A stretch of DNA of 30,221 nucleotides from CAXMNX01 sp964194845 (GTDB lineage Bacteria > Pseudomonadota > Alphaproteobacteria > Rhodobacterales > Rhodobacteraceae). Below the pieces are notes generated by a model. The model had not been told where the DNA came from. It was given only the letters and a program-made list of their open reading frames with translations, and did not search any database. The position numbers were made by a program, and so were the translations under genes. Location of the stretch: assembly GCA_964194845.1 (NCBI GenBank), contig CAXMNX010000057.1, positions 1 to 30,221 of the forward strand, given 5' to 3'. This document shows positions 7,045 to 15,673 of the stretch, piece after piece (position 1 is the stretch's first letter; every line of letters starts with the position of its first letter).

Positions 7045-7895
7045 AGATCCTCGCAGCCTTGATCGTTCTGGTACTCGTGACATCCATCGCGTTCATGATG
7101 CGACCGGGATTTGGGTCGTTCGAACGCTGGTTCGCGCCCAAAGCAGTTCTTTGGCCAAAGTGGCAAGCCGACGACGCCAGATCAAAAGCCGAAATAGAAC
7201 ACAGCGACTGGAGCGCATTCCTGGAAAGATACCTCAGCCAGGATGAACAGGGTGTGGCTCTGGTGGACTACGGCGCGGTAACTTCGGCAGACCGTGACGC
7301 GCTGGGGGATTACATACAGCGCCTGTCAAATATTGAAATCGGTGCCCACAACAAAGACGTCCAGCTTGCCTATTGGGTCAATGTTTACAACGCATTGACC
7401 GTGCAGGTCGTGTTGGACAAATATCCGGTCGCAAGCATTCGCGACATCAAGATTTCCCCCGGATTGTTCGCCCTCGGCCCATGGGACAAGGCGTTGATTA
7501 CAATCGACGGCGAACCCATAACGCTCAATGACATTGAACACCGGATTCTGCGGCCGATATGGCGTGATCCGAGGCTGCATTATGTTTTGAACTGCGCGTC
7601 AATCGGATGCCCGAACCTGGGCAGTGCGGCCTATTCTGCCGGTGCGGTCGAAGACCAGCTTGACGCGGCAGCGCGTGCCTATGTCAACAGCGATCGCGGC
7701 GTCTGGGTCGAGAATGGACAAATATCAGTGTCCAGGATTTACGATTGGTTCGTGGAAGACTTCGGCGGCACCGAGCAGGCGGTATTGGAACACCTGTCGG
7801 TCTATGCCCGCCCCGACTTAAGGGGCCGGTTGTCCTCGATTGGCCGCATCAGCGGTCAGCACTATGACTGGTCGCTGAACGGCGTTGTCCAATAA
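7041..7895 (+). CDS. DUF547 protein, membrane-anchored or secreted
   Basis: The protein has 284 residues from a GTG that overlaps the stop codon of the radical SAM gene. The N-terminal hydrophobic segment (residues 3-20) is a signal anchor, so the domain is probably periplasmic. The DUF547 signature is clear: VQLAYWVNVYNALTVQVVLD (107-126), IRDI, then LNDIEHRILRPIW and HYVLNCASIGCPNL (180-193), followed by the ISVSRIYDWFVEDFGG segment. DUF547 has no firmly established activity; the conserved Asn-Tyr-Asn and His/Cys residues have led to suggestions of an enzyme. Here its gene is coupled to a radical SAM gene, so it may process or bind the product of that enzyme. It is convergent with the HAD hydrolase gene, 13 bp apart. 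Confidence 0.85.
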   Translation: MKILAALIVLVLVTSIAFMMRPGFGSFERWFAPKAVLWPKWQADDARSKAEIEHSDWSAFLERYLSQDEQGVALVDYGAVTSADRDALGDYIQRLSNIEIGAHNKDVQLAYWVNVYNALTVQVVLDKYPVASIRDIKISPGLFALGPWDKALITIDGEPITLNDIEHRILRPIWRDPRLHYVLNCASIGCPNLGSAAYSAGAVEDQLDAAARAYVNSDRGVWVENGQISVSRIYDWFVEDFGGTEQAVLEHLSVYARPDLRGRLSSIGRISGQHYDWSLNGVVQ

Positions 7896-7908
7896 TCTCG
7901 GATATCAC

Positions 7909-8781
7909 CTACCGCAAATACCCAATCGCATAGGTCGGCGTGAGGCGCTGGGCGGCGACATAATCGTCAAGCGCGGCTTGGTCTGGTTGGTGAACGGTCC
8001 GCGTCTCTTCCCGCGCCAATCCGCCTGTGATGAACAGGCTGTCGAGGTCTTCGCCCAGCGCGCCGCGAATATCCGTCAGGATGCCGTCGCCCACGGCCAG
8101 AATTCGACTGTCGGGCGGCAATTTGCCAATCTGCGCCAACCGTTGCCGTGCGAGGTCATATACCGGCGGATGCGGTTTGCCGAAATAAAGGCTCTCGCCA
8201 CCCATCTCGGCGTAAAGCCTGGCCAGCGCGCCAGCGCACCATTCCCGCGCTTCCCCCCTGTCAACGATCAGATCGGGGTTTGCGCAAAGAAGTTTCAGAC
8301 CTTTTTGCTTGGCGTATAGGAACTCGGGTCGATTGACGGAAGGATCGGCATAAGCGTCAAACGGGCCGAGACACGCGATGCCTTCGGCCTCATCCAACGG
8401 GACTCGCGTGATTTCAACCGGTTCTGACACGACTTTCGGCGGTTCAAAAAACGTCAGGTCACGGTCAGGCCCCATGAACCAGACTTTGTTGCCAATGGCA
8501 CCCTGAAACATCGCGACGCGGGCGCTGTCGCCGCTGGTCGCAATCGTGTCCCAGCAATCTTCCGGAACATTAAAGCGCAATAGCTGCTTGGCGACTTCGG
8601 CGCGTGATCTGGGCGCGTTGGTCAAAAGCACCACTTTGCCACCCTTCGCCCGATACCCGCGCAGGGCCTCAACCGCTTCGGGGAACGCCGTTAACCCGTC
8701 GTGCAAACAACCCCAAAGATCGCAAAAAACCGCGTCATAGCGGCTTGCAATCTCGTCCAGGGTTTCAACGATCTGAACCAA
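7909..8781 (-). CDS. HAD-superfamily class IIA hydrolase (TIGR01459-like)
   Basis: The protein has 290 residues. Motif I reads FCDLWGCLHDG, where the usual second Asp of DxDG is replaced by Trp (DLWG). Motif II is VVLLTNAPRS, and the late motifs are FGKPHPPVYDLA (Lys) and ILAVGDGILTDIRGA (Asp-Asp pair). The spacing between motifs II and III holds a large class IIA cap. The D-x-W-G variant is, as I recall, characteristic of an alphaproteobacterial HAD-IIA family and is not itself a sign of decay. Loss of the acid/base Asp suggests a phosphatase with altered chemistry or a non-phosphatase role. The substrate is unknown. The gene starts 4 bp after the stop of ppaC and is surely in the same operon, which points to phosphate-related metabolism. 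Confidence 0.85.
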   Translation of the reverse strand: MVQIVETLDEIASRYDAVFCDLWGCLHDGLTAFPEAVEALRGYRAKGGKVVLLTNAPRSRAEVAKQLLRFNVPEDCWDTIATSGDSARVAMFQGAIGNKVWFMGPDRDLTFFEPPKVVSEPVEITRVPLDEAEGIACLGPFDAYADPSVNRPEFLYAKQKGLKLLCANPDLIVDRGEAREWCAGALARLYAEMGGESLYFGKPHPPVYDLARQRLAQIGKLPPDSRILAVGDGILTDIRGALGEDLDSLFITGGLAREETRTVHQPDQAALDDYVAAQRLTPTYAIGYLR

Positions 8782-8785
8782 AGCG

Positions 8786-9706
8786 TCAGACCTTCAGCGC
8801 CGGTATAATCTGCTTTTTCCGACTGACAACGCCCGGCAGCACGGCGATGTTGCCCTTCACGGCGATATCGAAACTTTTCTCGGCGATCGATTTGACCGCA
8901 TCGTTCGGGATGAAAAGCAGCGCCTCTTCGTTCAGGATATCCACCAGGAAGAACAGCACCTGATCAACGCCGTCTTCTTCGGCAACGGCACCCATATCTT
9001 CGATCAAACCGTCCTTGCGGGCCAGCACGGTTGCCGGAGATGTTGTCTCCAGGACCGACACGCGGAACTTGGTGCCGTCGACTTCGTATTGCTTGCTGTC
9101 CATCCGCAGAAGTTCACTGTTTGAGTAGGAGGACACGTCCGATTTTGCCGTGAACATTTCAGAAGCATATTCCTGAATGCGGATCCCCAGATCACTAGCC
9201 AGCGCCTGAGCCAGGTTCCGGTCAACGTCAGTCGTCGTCGGCGATCGAAATGCCAGCGTATCGCTTAAGATGCACGACAGCATCGCGCCCTTAATCTCGT
9301 CCGGCATTCTGGCGGCGTCGGCACCCATCAGATCGTGCATGATCGTCGCGGTACAGGCCACGGGGCGCACGGTGATATTTATCGCGCCTTTTGTTTTCAG
9401 ACCGCCCTGAAGCATATGGTGGTCGATCACTTCGATGACTTGGGCCTCGTTTATCGACGCAGGTAACTCGGCCACGTTGTTGGTGTCGACGATGACGACC
9501 TCGTCGTCGACTGTGACATCTTCAAGAAGTTCCGGGCGATCAAGGTTCCAGTGCCGCAGCACAAACTGGGCTTCGGTGTTTGGCTCGCCCAGCAGCCGGG
9601 GTTCAGCCGCGACGTGGCGGCATTCGTTCAGATACCACGACCAGATAATCGGCGATCCCGTGGAATCGGTATCGGGGGATTTATGGCCAAAGACCTTGAT
9701 CGTCAT
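8786..9706 (-). CDS. ppaC: Manganese-dependent (family II) inorganic pyrophosphatase
   Basis: The protein has 306 residues from the ATG at 9706; the frame is open upstream but family members begin with this MTIKVFGHKSPDTDS segment. The enzyme hydrolyses pyrophosphate to two phosphates in the cytoplasm. The DHH-superfamily motifs are complete: GHKSPDTDS (His and two Asp), VDTNN, VIDHH, and SDTLAFRSPTTT. The C-terminal DHHA2 domain ends with the substrate-binding SRKKQ motif (VVSRKKQIIPAL). The length matches the ordinary form without CBS domains. The HAD hydrolase gene follows after 4 bp. The start faces the DUF2161 gene across 107 bp, which must hold both promoters. Family II enzymes are commoner in Firmicutes than in proteobacteria. 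Confidence 0.95.
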   Translation of the reverse strand: MTIKVFGHKSPDTDSTGSPIIWSWYLNECRHVAAEPRLLGEPNTEAQFVLRHWNLDRPELLEDVTVDDEVVIVDTNNVAELPASINEAQVIEVIDHHMLQGGLKTKGAINITVRPVACTATIMHDLMGADAARMPDEIKGAMLSCILSDTLAFRSPTTTDVDRNLAQALASDLGIRIQEYASEMFTAKSDVSSYSNSELLRMDSKQYEVDGTKFRVSVLETTSPATVLARKDGLIEDMGAVAEEDGVDQVLFFLVDILNEEALLFIPNDAVKSIAEKSFDIAVKGNIAVLPGVVSRKKQIIPALKV

Positions 9707-9813
9707 TTTGCGCTTTTCACTTTGTCTTGGATTTCGCGTTCTCTTAGCTGCTGGTCTGCCCGTTGTCACGCATCCCCGCCTGCCGATATGGTCGCAGGTG
9801 AGCGAGGAAGGCG

Positions 9814-10476
9814 ATGTTTGAGACCGAACTCTATCCGCCGATCAAATTGTTTCTTGAAAACCAGGGCTTTGAGGTGAAGGCTGAGGTCGGCGCCGCCGAT
9901 GTTGTTGCCCGTCGCGGCGACGAGATGCCGGTGATTGTCGAGCTGAAAACCAGATTTTCACTCGCACTTATCCACCAGGCCGTTGCGCGCCAGGCGGCCA
10001 GCGATGCCGTCTATATTGCCGTTCCGCGTCGGCCCGGAAAGCAGTTTGGGACCGCGCTGAAAAACATGAAATCGCTTTGCAGACGTCTGGGTCTGGGTTT
10101 GATCACGGTTCGTTTGCGCGACGAACTGGTCGAAGTGCATTGCGATGCGGCCCCGTTTCGCCCGCGAAAATCAAAGATCAAATCCGAAAAGTTGTTGCGC
10201 GAGTTTGCGCGAAGATCAGGCGACCCGAATACTGGTGGTTCAATGCGGACCGGCCTTGTGACCGCCTATCGGCAGGACGCTTATCGGTGTGCCGCGTGCC
10301 TTGCCGAAAAGGGGCCATCGCGCGGCGCGGACGTTGCCGCCCGAACCGGCATTGAGACGGCAACACGAATGATGGCCGACAACCACTATGGCTGGTTTGG
10401 CCGGGTGGATCGTGGTGTCTACGAGCTGACGGAAAGCGGCCGCCAAGCTCTTTCAGTTACCGACGATACCGCCTAA
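9814..10476 (+). CDS. DUF2161 protein, PD-(D/E)xK nuclease-like
   Basis: The protein has 220 residues; AGGAAGG lies just ahead of the ATG. The N-terminal half fits a PD-(D/E)xK fold: Glu5 in the first helix, Asp29 in GAADVVARRG, and E43-L-K45 in VIVELKTRFS. It is followed by the helix with HQAVARQA and the strand DAVYIAVP. This is the layout of Mg-dependent nucleases. The C-terminal part (about 145-215; GADVAARTGIETATRMMADN, then GVYELTESGRQAL) looks like a winged-helix DNA-binding module. The family is known as DUF2161, annotated as a putative phosphodiesterase; its biological role is not settled. No restriction-modification partner is adjacent. The following permease gene begins 11 bp after the stop, so the two may be co-transcribed. 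Confidence 0.8.
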   Translation: MFETELYPPIKLFLENQGFEVKAEVGAADVVARRGDEMPVIVELKTRFSLALIHQAVARQAASDAVYIAVPRRPGKQFGTALKNMKSLCRRLGLGLITVRLRDELVEVHCDAAPFRPRKSKIKSEKLLREFARRSGDPNTGGSMRTGLVTAYRQDAYRCAACLAEKGPSRGADVAARTGIETATRMMADNHYGWFGRVDRGVYELTESGRQALSVTDDTA

Positions 10477-10487
10477 GCACGGCGATA

Positions 10488-11261
10488 ATGATGTCAGATA
10501 CTTATCTCGTTCTGGGACCGGACCTTTTGATTGCAGCCGCGCTTTTGACGTTTGTGGCAGGCTTCGTGAAAGGCACAGTGGGATTCGCGCTTCCGATGAT
10601 CATGATCTCGGGGCTGGGTTCGATCATGCCGCCCGAAGCAGCACTGGCCGGGCTGATCATTCCGGCATTGGTGACGAACCTCTGGCAATCGCTTCGAAAC
10701 GGTTTGGCGGCGGCGATCAGGTCGGTCCAAAGCCACTGGCGATATCTGACGATCCTGATGGTTTGCCTAGGCTTCAGCGCGCAGCTGGTAACGCGATTGC
10801 CGGACAACACGATGTTTCTGGTGCTTGGTATTCCGGTGACGATATTTGCGGCCCTGCAACTGGCCGGTTGGGAGTTGACATTTGATCCCCGAAACCGGCG
10901 TCGGATGGAATTGGGGCTGGGTGCCTTTGCCGGTAGCTTCGGCGGTATATCGGGCGTTTGGGGGCCGCCAACTGTGATGTATCTGACAGCACTTCGGACG
11001 CCCAAGGTCGAACAGATGCGTGTTCAGGGCGTCGTTTATGGCGCCGGTGCGGTCATGTTGACGTTGGCGCATTTGCGTTCGGGTGTGCTGAATGCCGAAA
11101 CCGCAAAACTGTCGGCAATGCTGGTCGTCCCGGCGGTGCTTGGATTTGCCCTGGGCTTTGTGGTTCAGGACCGCCTAAGCCAGGCGAAATTCCGGCGCGC
11201 AACGCTCTTTGTGTTGGTGCTTGGCGGGCTGAACCTGATCCGTCGCGGTCTTATGGGCTAG
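10488..11261 (+). CDS. TauE/SafE-family permease (sulfite or organosulfonate exporter type)
   Basis: The protein has 257 residues and is almost wholly hydrophobic, with about eight membrane segments in two halves. The family features are the early GFVKGTVGFALPMIMISGL segment and its counterpart GAFAGSFGGISGVWGPPTVM in the second half. These glycine-rich half-repeats define TauE/SafE (DUF81). Members export or import small anions such as sulfite, sulfoacetate or related compounds across the inner membrane; the substrate cannot be read from this sequence. Two adjacent ATG codons (10488 and 10491) are possible starts. It ends 11 bp from the convergent pckA stop. Confidence 0.88.
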   Translation: MMSDTYLVLGPDLLIAAALLTFVAGFVKGTVGFALPMIMISGLGSIMPPEAALAGLIIPALVTNLWQSLRNGLAAAIRSVQSHWRYLTILMVCLGFSAQLVTRLPDNTMFLVLGIPVTIFAALQLAGWELTFDPRNRRRMELGLGAFAGSFGGISGVWGPPTVMYLTALRTPKVEQMRVQGVVYGAGAVMLTLAHLRSGVLNAETAKLSAMLVVPAVLGFALGFVVQDRLSQAKFRRATLFVLVLGGLNLIRRGLMG

Positions 11262-11272
11262 GCGACCTCAAT

Positions 11273-12877
11273 TCACCCGATCGCAACCGCTTTTACATCA
11301 TCGTCGATATGGCTTTCGTATTTAGCGAAGTTTTCCGCAAACATCGCCACAAGCTTGGCGGCCTGCCGGTCATAGGCGTCAGGGTTATCCCATGTCCGGC
11401 GCGGGTCCAGCAAGATATCCGGCACCGCGCTGGCGCGCACGTGGGTCGGAACCTCGAAGCCAAAATTCTTGTCCTTGCGGTAGTCTGCGTCTTCCAGTGA
11501 CCCGTCCAGTGCGGCGCTCAGAAGCGCGCGCGTTGCCTTTATCGGCATCCGGCTGCCGGTGCCGTATGCGCCGCCGGTCCAGCCGGTGTTGACCAGCCAG
11601 CAGGTGGCACCGTGGGACGCGATTTTGCCACGCAAAAGCTCGCCGTAGACCTCCGGGCGGCGCGGCATGAACGGTGCGCCAAAGCAGGTCGAAAACGTCG
11701 GTTGCGGTTCGGTGACACCACGCTCGGTCCCGGCAACCTTGGCCGTGAAGCCGGACAGGAAATGGTACATCGCTTGCGCCGGCGAAAGCCGTGCAATCGG
11801 CGGCAGCACCCCAAATGCGTCGCAGGTCAGCATGACGATGTTCTTGGGATGTCCGCCGACGGCCGTTTTCGAAGCGTTCGAAATATAGTGCAGCGGATAA
11901 GCGCAGCGCATGTTGGCGGTCAGGCTGTCATCCTCGAAATCCAGCGCCTTGGTCTCGGGGTCATACACCATGTTTTCGATGACGGTCCCGAACTTGGTCG
12001 TCGTATCGAATATCTCAGGTTCTGCATCGCGGCTGAGGTTAATCGTCTTTGCATAACACCCGCCTTCGAAATTGAAGGTGCCGCGCGCCGACCAACCGTG
12101 TTCGTCGTCGCCGATCAACACACGTTCGGGGTCAGCCGAAAGCGTGGTTTTGCCGGTACCGGAAAGGCCAAAGAATATGGCGGTGTCGACGGGATTTCCA
12201 GGCGCGTGGTTGGCCGAACAGTGCATGGGCATTACGCCGCGCTCGGGCAGCAGATAGTTAAGAAGCGTGAACACCGACTTCTTGTTTTCGCCCGCGTATT
12301 CGGTACCGCCGATCAGGATCAGTTTGCGGTCGAAATTCAGGGCGATCACGGTATCGGATCGGCAATCGTGCCGCTTTGGATCGGCGCGGAACGATGGCGA
12401 GTTGATCACTGTGAACTCGGGGACAAATCCGTCAAGCTCGCCGCGTTCGGGGCGGCGCAGCATGTGGCGGATGAAAAGCGAATGCCAGGCAAGTTCGGTC
12501 ACGACACGCACATCAAGCCGATGGGCAGGGTCAGCGCCGCCAAAAAGATCCTGGACGAAATAATCGCGCCCGCCCATGTGGGCGATCACGTCGGTGTAAA
12601 GTTGGTCGAAACCTTTTTCCGACATCGGGCGGTTGGTATCCCACCAGATTGTATCCTCGACAGAAGCTGTCCGCACAACGTGCTTGTCGTCGGGCGACCG
12701 CCCGGTAAACTTGCCCGTTGTCACCAAAAGTGTCCCGCCTTTGCCAAGGGTGCCTTCACCCAGGCAAAGCGCCTTCTGGATAAGATCGGGCTCCATCAGG
12801 TTGTAGTAAACTGATCCCAGTCCTTTGATGCCTTGCGCGTCGAGGGTTTGATCTGGGTTCACCCGGCCTTCAGTCAT
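11273..12877 (-). CDS. pckA: Phosphoenolpyruvate carboxykinase (ATP)
   Basis: The protein has 534 residues from the ATG at 12877, preceded by a GGGCAGG ribosome binding site; an upstream in-frame ATG (12910) is less likely. The enzyme converts oxaloacetate and ATP to phosphoenolpyruvate, CO2 and ADP, the first step of gluconeogenesis. FTGRSPDDKHVVR is the substrate-binding motif. The kinase-1a loop GLSGTGKTTLS (237-247) and the Asp pair in VLIGDDEHGW follow, and the adenine-binding TGWTGGAYGTGSRM lies near the C-terminus. The gene is divergent from chvI. This arrangement is conserved in alphaproteobacteria, and in Agrobacterium pckA expression depends on ChvG/ChvI, so similar control is plausible here. 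Confidence 0.97.
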   Translation of the reverse strand: MTEGRVNPDQTLDAQGIKGLGSVYYNLMEPDLIQKALCLGEGTLGKGGTLLVTTGKFTGRSPDDKHVVRTASVEDTIWWDTNRPMSEKGFDQLYTDVIAHMGGRDYFVQDLFGGADPAHRLDVRVVTELAWHSLFIRHMLRRPERGELDGFVPEFTVINSPSFRADPKRHDCRSDTVIALNFDRKLILIGGTEYAGENKKSVFTLLNYLLPERGVMPMHCSANHAPGNPVDTAIFFGLSGTGKTTLSADPERVLIGDDEHGWSARGTFNFEGGCYAKTINLSRDAEPEIFDTTTKFGTVIENMVYDPETKALDFEDDSLTANMRCAYPLHYISNASKTAVGGHPKNIVMLTCDAFGVLPPIARLSPAQAMYHFLSGFTAKVAGTERGVTEPQPTFSTCFGAPFMPRRPEVYGELLRGKIASHGATCWLVNTGWTGGAYGTGSRMPIKATRALLSAALDGSLEDADYRKDKNFGFEVPTHVRASAVPDILLDPRRTWDNPDAYDRQAAKLVAMFAENFAKYESHIDDDVKAVAIG

Positions 12878-13220
12878 GCACCTGCCCTTTTGTTGGCTAT
12901 CCTTCGCCAATATACGATCCTTGCGTTTCTGATTTGCTTATAGACGGGCCAATTTAGCCGTGAACAGGACAGGAGCGCACAGTTAGCGCAACCAACTGCC
13001 CGGAATTGCCGGTTTAGCGCCATCATTCTGCGGCAACCCGGCAGATCTGTGGCGGATTAGCCGAATTTCAACATAACAACGTTCTATTTTCGTGGCGAAT
13101 ACCCATGATTCGCAGATTATTGTTGAATTACCGCAAGGCAGACACGAATATGCCCGAAAAAAGACATCGTAGAATGCGCCATTGATAAGGCGTTCGAGAG
13201 AGCAGCAAAGGAATTCACTT
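12878..13220. promoter_or_regulatory. Divergent control region between pckA and chvI
   Basis: This 343-bp region has no convincing gene. It must hold the promoters of both genes. Two nested inverted repeats are visible: GCGAAT (13095-13100) / ATTCGC (13108-13113), and around it TTCAACA (13067-13073) / TGTTGAA (13121-13127). One GANTC site (GATTC, 13107-13111) overlaps the inner repeat. These are possible regulator sites, for instance for ChvI, but I cannot match them to a known consensus. Confidence 0.4.
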
Positions 13221-13922
13221 ATGTCCAGGATCGCACTGGTCGATGACGATCGGAATATTCTGACGTCTGTTTCAATGACCCTTGAAGCCGAAGGTTTCGA
13301 GGTAGAGACATATAACGATGGGCAAGCTGCCCTCGATGCATTCAACAAGAAACTGCCAGATATGGCCGTATTCGATATCAAGATGCCGCGCATGGACGGC
13401 ATGGACCTGTTACAGCGGGTTCGGCAAAAATCGGCGATGCCGGTAATCTTCCTGACCTCAAAAGATGATGAGATTGACGAGGTTTTGGGTCTGCGCATGG
13501 GGGCTGATGATTATGTCAAAAAACCCTTCTCGCAGCGCCTTCTGGTCGAGCGTATTCGCGCACTTCTACGCCGGCAGGAAGTAATTGCCGGCGACGTCGA
13601 AGGCGAGGTTGATCAGGCGCAGGTCATGACCCGCGGCGAACTAAGAATGGATCCGCTGCGGCACTCGGTGACCTGGAAAAGCAGGGACGTGTCTTTGACC
13701 GTCACTGAATTTCTTCTGCTTCAGGCGCTGGCGCAGCGCCCGGGCTTTGTCAAAAGCCGCGACCAGCTGATGGATGTGGCATACGACGATCAGGTCTACG
13801 TCGACGATCGCACCATCGATAGCCACATCAAGCGGCTTCGCAAGAAAATGAGGATGGTCGACGATGATTTCTCGGCAATCGAGACGCTATACGGGATCGG
13901 TTACCGTTATAACGAAGAGTAA
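13221..13922 (+). CDS. chvI: Response regulator ChvI (OmpR family)
   Basis: The protein has 233 residues from the ATG at 13221, preceded by AAAGGA at a good distance. The receiver domain has the acidic pocket VDDD (7-10), the phosphorylation site Asp52 in VFDIKMPRMDG, the FLTS switch and Lys101 in DDYVKKPF. The C-terminal winged helix reads LTVTEFLLLQALAQRPG, then DRTIDSHIKRLRKKM and GIGYRYNEE, so it binds DNA after phosphorylation by ChvG. ChvI regulators of alphaproteobacteria control envelope, acid and host-related responses and central carbon genes. The chvG ATG follows directly after the TAA, without a spacer, so expression is tightly coupled. Confidence 0.95.
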   Translation: MSRIALVDDDRNILTSVSMTLEAEGFEVETYNDGQAALDAFNKKLPDMAVFDIKMPRMDGMDLLQRVRQKSAMPVIFLTSKDDEIDEVLGLRMGADDYVKKPFSQRLLVERIRALLRRQEVIAGDVEGEVDQAQVMTRGELRMDPLRHSVTWKSRDVSLTVTEFLLLQALAQRPGFVKSRDQLMDVAYDDQVYVDDRTIDSHIKRLRKKMRMVDDDFSAIETLYGIGYRYNEE

Positions 13923-15650
13923 ATGCTCTCTTCGGGGGTGAACCTGGTGGGCGCAAAGCCAGCCAAGCACGCCGACGTTGTTCTGGGCGAAGACTGGATC
14001 GGACCAGACGCGGCGGCAGAAAGTGAAGCGCGGGCCAAGCGGGACCGACGTTGCGTTATCGCTATGAACCGGTCGCCGCTGGCCCGCAAGATTATCACGT
14101 TCAATCTTCTGGCAATCCTGGTTCTTGTGGCAGGGGTTCTGTTCCTGAATCCGTTCCGCGACAGTCTGGTCTTTCAGCGCGAACGCGGTCTGGTCATCGA
14201 GGCCGAATTGATCTCGGGATTTTTCGAAGCGCAGCTACCGAAAGACGCGCCGGTTGATCTGCGCACCGGCGATGGGCTGGACATCAAAGGCACGCTTGCG
14301 GCGCTGCAAATCCCCAAGGCAGTGGAAATTTTCGTTTATGATCAGTCGGGTGAACTTATCACCTCGACAGTAGGCCAGGAACGCCGCGCCAGCCCGGTGG
14401 ATAATCTGACGCGCAATGATCGTTCGACGATCATCACGGATTTCCTGAACGGCGTCTGGGAAAGTGTCTCAGGGCTATTTGGTAAAGACAACGAAGGGCC
14501 AACCGTGCAGACCGGCAACGAATTGCTGGTCAAGTCACTGGTCGCTTCAGCCTTGGAACGCGGCACCAAGGTCCAGTCATCCACCGACATCTTCGGCAAT
14601 ACAATCTTCACCGTCGCGACCCCAATCGTTCAAGGCGAAACACCCGTCGGCGCTGTCGCGATCGCAAGTGCGGCGGGCGAGATTGACCAGTTGGTGCGGT
14701 CCGAACGCGAACAGGTTTTGCAGATGTTCGTGATTGCGATCCTTGTGTCGATCGGGTTGAGCCTTGTATTGGCCTCGACAATTGCCAACCCGCTTTCGGA
14801 TCTTGCCGCAGCCGCCGAAATAGGACGCGAGAAAAACTCGCGCCGGTTCAGCCCGAACCGCGTGCGCATTCCCGACCTGACCGCACGCCCGGACGAGATT
14901 GGGCGACTTTCGGGCGCGCTTCGCGGGATGGTTGCAGCACTATATGATCGCATTGATGCCAACGAACAATTCGCCGCGGATGTGTCGCACGAGATCAAGA
15001 ATCCGCTTGCCTCGTTGCAGTCGGCTGTCTCGTCGCTTCGCAGCATAAAGCGCGAAGATCATCGCGCCAAACTGTTGGACGTCATCGAACACGACACAGT
15101 CCGGCTGGATCGCCTGGTCAGCGATATTTCCAATGCGTCTCGCCTGGACAGCGAACTTGTCAAGGAAGACGAAGATCAGTTCGATCTGTTGAAAATGATT
15201 GGCAATATCGGCGATTTCCTGGGCAACGATGCCCGCGACAAAGGCGTCGAGTTTATCACCGACATGCCGTCCGAGCCGATTGTAATCGACGGGCTTGAAA
15301 GCCGCCTCGCACAGGTGTTCGTAAACCTGATAACCAACGCGATATCCTTCTGCGAGGATGGCGACGCGATCAGGGTTTGGGTGCGCAAGCGCGAAAACCG
15401 TGTTTTGGTGGTCGTCGAAGACACCGGTCCCGGCATTCCCGAACAGGCGCTGACCAAGGTCTTCAACCGGTTCTATACCCAACGCCCGGTCAGTCACTTC
15501 GGCGACAATTCCGGTCTTGGTCTTTCGATTTCGAAACAAATCGTCGAGGCACATGGCGGCGTGATCTGGGCCGAGAACATTCGCCCGACAGACGCGGATG
15601 TTACGTCGGAACCGCTGGGTGCGCGTTTCGTCGTCGGTCTTCCGGTCTGA
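13923..15650 (+). CDS. chvG: Sensor histidine kinase ChvG
   Basis: The protein has 575 residues starting directly behind the chvI stop; the segment VVLGEDWIGPD before the first membrane helix looks conserved, which supports this start over the ATG at codon 48. One transmembrane helix lies at about 57-75 and a second at about 268-287, with a periplasmic sensor domain of about 190 residues between them. A HAMP segment, the phosphorylated His356 in FAADVSHEIKNPLASL, and the ATPase boxes FVNLITNAISF, DTGPGIP and NSGLGLSIS follow. ChvG is an inner-membrane kinase and phosphorylates ChvI. In rhizobia it is held in check by the periplasmic protein ExoR; no exoR is present in this window. hprK follows after 23 bp. 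Confidence 0.95.
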   Translation: MLSSGVNLVGAKPAKHADVVLGEDWIGPDAAAESEARAKRDRRCVIAMNRSPLARKIITFNLLAILVLVAGVLFLNPFRDSLVFQRERGLVIEAELISGFFEAQLPKDAPVDLRTGDGLDIKGTLAALQIPKAVEIFVYDQSGELITSTVGQERRASPVDNLTRNDRSTIITDFLNGVWESVSGLFGKDNEGPTVQTGNELLVKSLVASALERGTKVQSSTDIFGNTIFTVATPIVQGETPVGAVAIASAAGEIDQLVRSEREQVLQMFVIAILVSIGLSLVLASTIANPLSDLAAAAEIGREKNSRRFSPNRVRIPDLTARPDEIGRLSGALRGMVAALYDRIDANEQFAADVSHEIKNPLASLQSAVSSLRSIKREDHRAKLLDVIEHDTVRLDRLVSDISNASRLDSELVKEDEDQFDLLKMIGNIGDFLGNDARDKGVEFITDMPSEPIVIDGLESRLAQVFVNLITNAISFCEDGDAIRVWVRKRENRVLVVVEDTGPGIPEQALTKVFNRFYTQRPVSHFGDNSGLGLSISKQIVEAHGGVIWAENIRPTDADVTSEPLGARFVVGLPV

Positions 15651-15673
15651 CGCAGCGCTTGGGGCGAAATGAT

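Noticed and set aside
11612..12814. Plus-strand open frame of 400 codons opposite pckA
   Set aside because: It is the complement of a highly conserved gene. GC-rich coding sequence often leaves long open frames in the opposite strand; the product has no domain.
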